From an uncultured Selenomonas sp. (GTDB lineage Bacteria > Bacillota > Negativicutes > Selenomonadales > Selenomonadaceae): DNA of 6,867 bases. Each line of letters begins with the position of its first letter. Position 1 is the first letter of the stretch. The stretch covers positions 1 to 6,867 of the forward strand of contig CALIBA010000131.1 in assembly GCA_938045435.1 (NCBI GenBank), read 5' to 3'. This document shows, piece by piece, positions 4,578 through 6,867 of this stretch. The position numbers and the translations under genes were made by a program. The notes beneath the pieces are model-generated. The model made no database searches. It was not told where the DNA came from and saw nothing but the letters and a program-made list of their open reading frames with translations.

Positions 4578-4985
4578 ATGAAACAGACTACACAGCAACG
4601 CTTGCGGGAAGCATTGTCTGCTCGAAATATGCTCCCCATAGAGCTATCTCGCCTATCCGGAATCGGTAAAAGCGCAATCAGTCAGTACCTTTCTGGCAAA
4701 GTTACACCAAAACAGGACAAAATATATAAGTTGGCGCAGGCTCTTAAAGTTAATGAATCATGGTTGATGGGATATGATGAACCAATGGAGCAGTCGCCTC
4801 CTATAACATCTGTTGATCCCTCCCAACTCACCCCCGATCCAGCGAGTATCTTATTGGACGATGAAGAAATCCGCACGCTTGCGCGTAATGGTCTGGAAAA
4901 CCTGCCACCCGAACAACAGGAAAAAAAGAAAGCGCAATTCAAAAAGATCATGAGCGTCGTATTCGATGAAGATGATGATGAGTAG
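4578..4985 (+). CDS. XRE-family phage repressor (ImmR/CI-like)
   Basis: This 135-residue protein has an N-terminal helix-turn-helix domain at about residues 5-65 (IELSRLSGIGKSAISQYLSG, then KQDKIYKLAQALKVNESWLMG) and a C-terminal half rich in E, K and D that ends DEDDDE. It has no LexA/S24 self-cleavage domain, as expected when a separate ImmA protease follows. The start ATG 4578 is seven bases after GAGG. By analogy with ICEBs1 ImmR it should bind the 16-bp operators, repress the cro-like operon and control its own promoter, whose -35 lies inside one operator. The charged tail may be the region cut or bound by ImmA. It overlaps the next gene by 8-20 bases. HTH and context are clear. The link to ImmR is by role rather than close sequence. 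Confidence 0.88.
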   Translation: MKQTTQQRLREALSARNMLPIELSRLSGIGKSAISQYLSGKVTPKQDKIYKLAQALKVNESWLMGYDEPMEQSPPITSVDPSQLTPDPASILLDDEEIRTLARNGLENLPPEQQEKKKAQFKKIMSVVFDEDDDE

Positions 4986-5811
4986 GCTTCCCAAAGCCCC
5001 GCGCTGGAAACGCTCGATAGAGGCTGCATGCGATTTTCTCATTGAGAACGAGGAACGTACTCTTCCCCTTGATCTTCATAAAGCTCTGAAATCACGTGGA
5101 TATATCGTAAGGACTTATTCCCGAATCGCCGAAAAAAGCAATGTTTCACTCGCCGATGTCTGTGAATCCCTCGGCTCGAAAGACGGAACATCAGAGTATC
5201 GTCCCCAACGCAATAAACACGCAATATGTTACAACGACACGATAAAGCCGCGCGGGCGCATCCAATGGACGCTCGCACACGAGCTTGGACACATCGAATT
5301 AGGACATCTGAGGGACTTCCCCGAAACAGGAACAAAGCACCCTGCCCTTAAACGATCAACCTATAGAATCTCCGAAGCTGAATCCAATGTGTTTGCACGC
5401 GAGTTATTAGCCCCATCGACGGTGTTTATCTACATCGCAGAAACATACAATGTTCGTGAACCACTCTGTTTTTATACAATTGCACGGTCAATTTTCAGGT
5501 TAAGTCAGGAGGCATCCTACTACATCGCCACGGATTTAGTGCGTAACTATGCGGTATATGCAAGGGGCGCACGTTATTTGGGCGGTATTCCTGTTGCGGA
5601 GATGTATGAGGACTACTTGCGCGAGCATCTTTTCAAGCCTCTCCCGGATGTTTATTTCTTTTCATCTTGGCTGAAGAACTATCGGTATGAGTTTGAGCTT
5701 TTGTCCTATCTCGGATTGGGAAAACATTTGGAGCGAACTCATCCGGGACTACGCTCGATCAGCGAAGTGATATTGGCGCTCCTATCAAAACTCACGCCGT
5801 CAAGTGATTGA
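4966..5811 (+). CDS. ImmA/IrrE-family metallopeptidase
   Basis: The zinc motif HELGH is at residues 105-109 (TLAHELGHIELGH). The downstream SEAESNVFARELLAP (136-150) supplies the third acidic ligand, E137 or E139, in the usual ExEANxFAxxLLxP form. Both features define the ImmA/IrrE peptidase family, which cleaves a partner HTH repressor to induce the element. At up to 281 residues it is longer than minimal ImmA, with a basic N-terminal segment (LPKAPRWKRSIEAACDFL) and a tyrosine-rich C-terminal part of about 100 residues (EASYYIATDLVRNYAVYARG, then DVYFFSSWLKNYRYEFELLS) that may sense a signal. ATGs at 4966, 4972, 4975 and 4978 are all possible. The last gives an ATGAGTAG overlap with the repressor stop and may be the true start by coupling. 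No good ribosome site is present, which fits coupled translation. Intact. Confidence 0.93.
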   Translation: MKMMMSRLPKAPRWKRSIEAACDFLIENEERTLPLDLHKALKSRGYIVRTYSRIAEKSNVSLADVCESLGSKDGTSEYRPQRNKHAICYNDTIKPRGRIQWTLAHELGHIELGHLRDFPETGTKHPALKRSTYRISEAESNVFARELLAPSTVFIYIAETYNVREPLCFYTIARSIFRLSQEASYYIATDLVRNYAVYARGARYLGGIPVAEMYEDYLREHLFKPLPDVYFFSSWLKNYRYEFELLSYLGLGKHLERTHPGLRSISEVILALLSKLTPSSD

Positions 5812-5850
5812 TGAAGATCGCGTGCGCCGCTTCCTCTCGGAGGGATGGAG

Positions 5851-5889
5851 GGCATAAAAAAAGACCGCTCCTAGGTAGCGAGAAGGAGA
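5851..5889 (+). repeat. Leader copy A: A-tract, hairpin and ribosome site upstream of the toxin gene
   Basis: The 18 bases GGCATAAAAAAAGACCGC at 5851-5868 recur exactly at 6455-6472. Similar but diverged bases follow (TAGGtaGCGaGAAGGA here, TAGGcgGCGgGAAGGA there), up to the ribosome site AAGGAG. A 4-bp CGCT/AGCG stem (5866-5869 with 5877-5880) encloses CCTAGGT. Read on the minus strand, hairpin plus seven T looks like a weak terminator, but no minus-strand gene lies to its right. The stretch 5812-5850 holds nothing else I can support. Confidence 0.6.
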
Positions 5890-5893
5890 TTAT

Positions 5894-6157
5894 ATGGATA
5901 TAGAGTTTTCACGCTCTGCAGCGAAGTTTCTGCAATCTGCCGACCGTCCCACGCGCGAGCGCATCAAGGCGGGAATTCTCGGCTTAATTCAGCAGTCGCT
6001 CATTGGAGATATAAAGGTATTGCAGGGATGGAAGCCGCCTTCGTACCGGCTGCGTATCGGGAAGTATCGGGTTGTCTACAGTTATCTGCAAAGAGAAAGC
6101 GGTGACGCTTATCTCTACATCAGAGATATTGGTGCACGCGGCGGAATTTACAAATAA
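5894..6157 (+). CDS. RelE/ParE-superfamily toxin
   Basis: This 87-residue basic protein has the compact RelE fold pattern: an N-terminal helix pair (FSRSAAKFLQSADRPTRERI), the central strand pair PSYRLRIGKYRVVYSY, and a last strand with YIRDIGARGGIYK. In the family such proteins cut mRNA on the ribosome (RelE) or poison gyrase (ParE), and a partner antitoxin neutralises them. The YRLRIGKYRVVYSY core, with its basic residues, is close to RelE-type sequences, but the activity cannot be fixed from sequence alone. The start ATG 5894 follows AAGGAG by five bases. The antitoxin-like gene begins 14 bases after the stop, so the toxin comes first, the reverse of the common order. The leader copy A lies directly upstream. 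No promoter is obvious, so it may rely on read-through from immA. Confidence 0.88.
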   Translation: MDIEFSRSAAKFLQSADRPTRERIKAGILGLIQQSLIGDIKVLQGWKPPSYRLRIGKYRVVYSYLQRESGDAYLYIRDIGARGGIYK

Positions 6158-6171
6158 GGAAGGTGATTGTC

Positions 6172-6384
6172 ATGACCGTACAGGAACAGGAAATTTTGAT
6201 GATGTATAATACCCTGCCTGAAACAGAGCAGGGACTTGCATACGAGCTTTTGCGCCGTCTCGTTCTTGCATGGGATCCTGATTTTACAAAACTCACCCCA
6301 TCGGAACGCGCCGACTTGGAGGAATCCGAGCGCGATCTGAGAGAGGGGCGCACGATACGGATGGAGGATATTGACTGGGATTGA
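6172..6384 (+). CDS. Probable antitoxin of the RelE-type toxin
   Basis: This is a 70-residue acidic protein. I use ATG 6172, since AAGGAAGGTGA (6156-6166) serves it at a normal spacing. A GTG at 6163 would add three residues but lies inside that site. It has a helical N-terminal part (QEQEILMMYNTLPETEQGLA, then YELLRRLVLAWD) and an acidic tail with SERADLEESERDLREG and RTIRMEDIDWD. The ESERDLREG...DDIDWD-type ending is common in small antitoxins that wrap around RelE-family toxins. I do not assign a named family. Position (14 bases after the toxin), size and charge support the call, and autoregulation would be expected. Intact. Confidence 0.72.
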   Translation: MTVQEQEILMMYNTLPETEQGLAYELLRRLVLAWDPDFTKLTPSERADLEESERDLREGRTIRMEDIDWD

Positions 6385-6408
6385 CAAAACGCGCCGCCCG
6401 CATCGCAG

Positions 6409-6430
6409 AAAAAGAGGCTACATTAGCCTC
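6409..6430 (-). terminator. Terminator-like hairpin on the minus strand between antitoxin and rhuM
   Basis: Minus strand: GAGGCTA, loop ATG, TAGCCTC (7-bp perfect stem, 6430-6414) followed by five T. No minus-strand gene precedes it in the window, so its role is unclear. It is the first of two such signals in this 115-base gap. Confidence 0.5.
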
Positions 6431-6454
6431 CTCCTCTACCGCCGCCGCAAAAAT

Positions 6455-6491
6455 GGCATAAAAAAAGACCGCCCATAGGCGGCGGGAAGGA
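6455..6491 (+). repeat. Leader copy B: A-tract, hairpin and ribosome site upstream of the rhuM fragment
   Basis: This is the second copy of the 18-base block found at 5851-5868, with the same layout up to the ribosome site AAGGA (6487-6491). Here the hairpin is a 5-bp GC stem CCGCC/GGCGG (6469-6473 with 6478-6482). On the minus strand it is followed by TCTTTTTTT, a good terminator form. Confidence 0.65.
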
Positions 6492-6499
6492 TTTAGCCG

Positions 6500-6739
6500 A
6501 TGGACAATATCATCATATACAACACCGATGACGGAGCGGCAAAGGTAAGCCTGTACGCCAATGATGGGACTGTCTGGATAACACAGGCACAAATGGTAGA
6601 ACTCTTTCATTCGAGCAAGTCCAATATCAGCGAGCATATATCACATATCTTTACAGAAGGAGAACCCCATGAGGATTCAGTTGTTCGGAATGTCCGAACA
6701 ACTGCCGCCGATGGAAAAAGCTACAACACCACATTTTAT
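6500..6739 (+). pseudogene. RhuM-family protein, N-terminal fragment
   Basis: ATG 6500 is eight bases after AAGGA. The first 80 residues match the start of RhuM-family proteins: VSLYANDGTVWITQAQMVEL, FHSSKSNISEHISHIFTEGE, then VVRNVRTTAADGKSYNTTFY. That includes the helix-turn-helix-like WITQAQMVELFHSSKSNISEHI. Family members are usually over 300 residues and continue with NLDxIIxVGYRV after xxxFY. Here the sequence changes at about 6740 to SAGHLF and stops at 6809-6811 after low-quality residues that overlap a minus-strand terminator. So the gene was cut by a deletion or insertion joining unrelated DNA. RhuM proteins are linked to mobile islands, and their molecular role is not settled. Expression would yield a useless fragment, or possibly only the DNA-binding part. 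Confidence 0.82.
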
Positions 6740-6747
6740 AGCGCGGG

Positions 6748-6858
6748 TCATTTATTTTCTATAACAAAAAACCGCCCCCCTCTGCGCCAACAGAGAGAGC
6801 GGCAGACATGACGCGAATCATGCCCTAAGCACTTACATACTACCATGATTCGCCTCCT
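6748..6858 (-). other. Candidate tiny ORF or hairpin RNA, minus strand, start region in a stem
   Basis: Minus strand: a perfect AGGAGG (6858-6853) is six bases before ATG 6846, opening a 32-codon frame to TGA 6750-6748. The product would be basic and cysteine-rich (MVVCKCLGHDSRHVCRSL...) and I do not recognise it. A perfect 10-bp inverted repeat, GCGAATCATG/CATGATTCGC (6813-6822 and 6844-6853), encloses the start, so the ATG would be paired and translation held back. The T-rich terminator at 6802-6766 lies inside the frame, before the stop, so a non-coding RNA is at least as likely. The promoter would be outside the window. Confidence 0.35.
6766..6802 (-). terminator. Minus-strand terminator of the right-edge RNA
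   Basis: Minus strand: CCGC...CTCTG pairs with CAGAG...GCGG around a short loop (6802-6772), with wobble pairs in the middle, followed by six T (6771-6766). It lies in the tail of the disrupted rhuM frame and belongs to a transcript entering from the right. Confidence 0.65.
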
Positions 6859-6867
6859 ATATCAAGG

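Noticed and set aside
5764..5855. Frame reading RRQVIDEDRVRRFLSEGWRA at the end of immA
   Set aside because: It looks protein-like and might be the original immA C-terminus in a shifted frame, but the annotated ImmA end is also sensible and there is no independent start, so I do not call a frameshift.
6385..6462. Frame TKRAARIAEKEATLAS... between antitoxin and leader copy B
   Set aside because: Only about 25 codons, no start with a ribosome site, low-complexity alanine and serine. It overlaps a hairpin.
1..6867. CRISPR array, tRNA or rRNA genes
   Set aside because: No regularly spaced direct repeats and no cloverleaf or rRNA-like sequence were seen on either strand.

Overview
The window looks like a decayed, composite accessory island, probably a prophage or integrative-element remnant, from a low-to-medium-GC Bacillota genome. 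Strong AGGAGG-type ribosome sites, Gram-positive-style promoters, a DUF739-like Cro protein and an ImmR/ImmA-type pair point that way. A Negativicutes host such as Selenomonas is my guess from the protein flavour and cannot be proved here.

Left part (1-1740, minus strand): a beta-class DNA methyltransferase gene is broken by one in-frame amber codon. It is preceded by a candidate small structured RNA with a CCTCC loop, then by an AT-rich gap holding three DnaA-box-like sequences in one orientation. Next comes a two-gene unit with its own promoter: a 69-aa unknown protein overlapping a DUF2335 membrane protein gene that carries a one-base frameshift.

Centre-left (1750-2907): a 36-bp perfect palindrome and a 17-bp inverted repeat resembling abutted insertion-sequence ends lie against a plus-strand pair. 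The pair is a DUF6978-like gene that has lost its 5' part, overlapping an intact DUF1828/DUF1829 gene that ends at a good terminator.

Centre-right (2925-5811): a phage-type immunity switch. Rightward run a small HTH repressor and an overlapping ImmA/IrrE metallopeptidase. Leftward run a Cro-like protein, a frameshifted unknown gene, a 19-codon antirepressor start remnant and a frameshifted antirepressor. The intergenic region holds divergent promoters and three copies of a 16-bp operator. A fourth copy lies at the end of the cro-like gene. The logic is that of the ICEBs1 ImmR/ImmA switch: repressor holds both promoters and the protease inactivates it on induction. The leftward arm that the switch would control is mostly broken.

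Right part (5812-6867): a RelE/ParE-type toxin followed by a small probable antitoxin, then the first 80 codons of a RhuM-family gene cut off at about 6740. The toxin and rhuM genes are each preceded by a copy of the same short leader: an A-tract, a hairpin and a ribosome site. At the right edge a minus-strand hairpin RNA or tiny ORF begins beyond the window.

Six genes are broken in under 7 kb: one nonsense codon, two frameshifts at or next to homopolymers, one deletion-type frameshift and two truncations. The intact genes are the immunity pair and Cro, the toxin-antitoxin pair, the DUF1828/1829 gene and the 69-aa gene.
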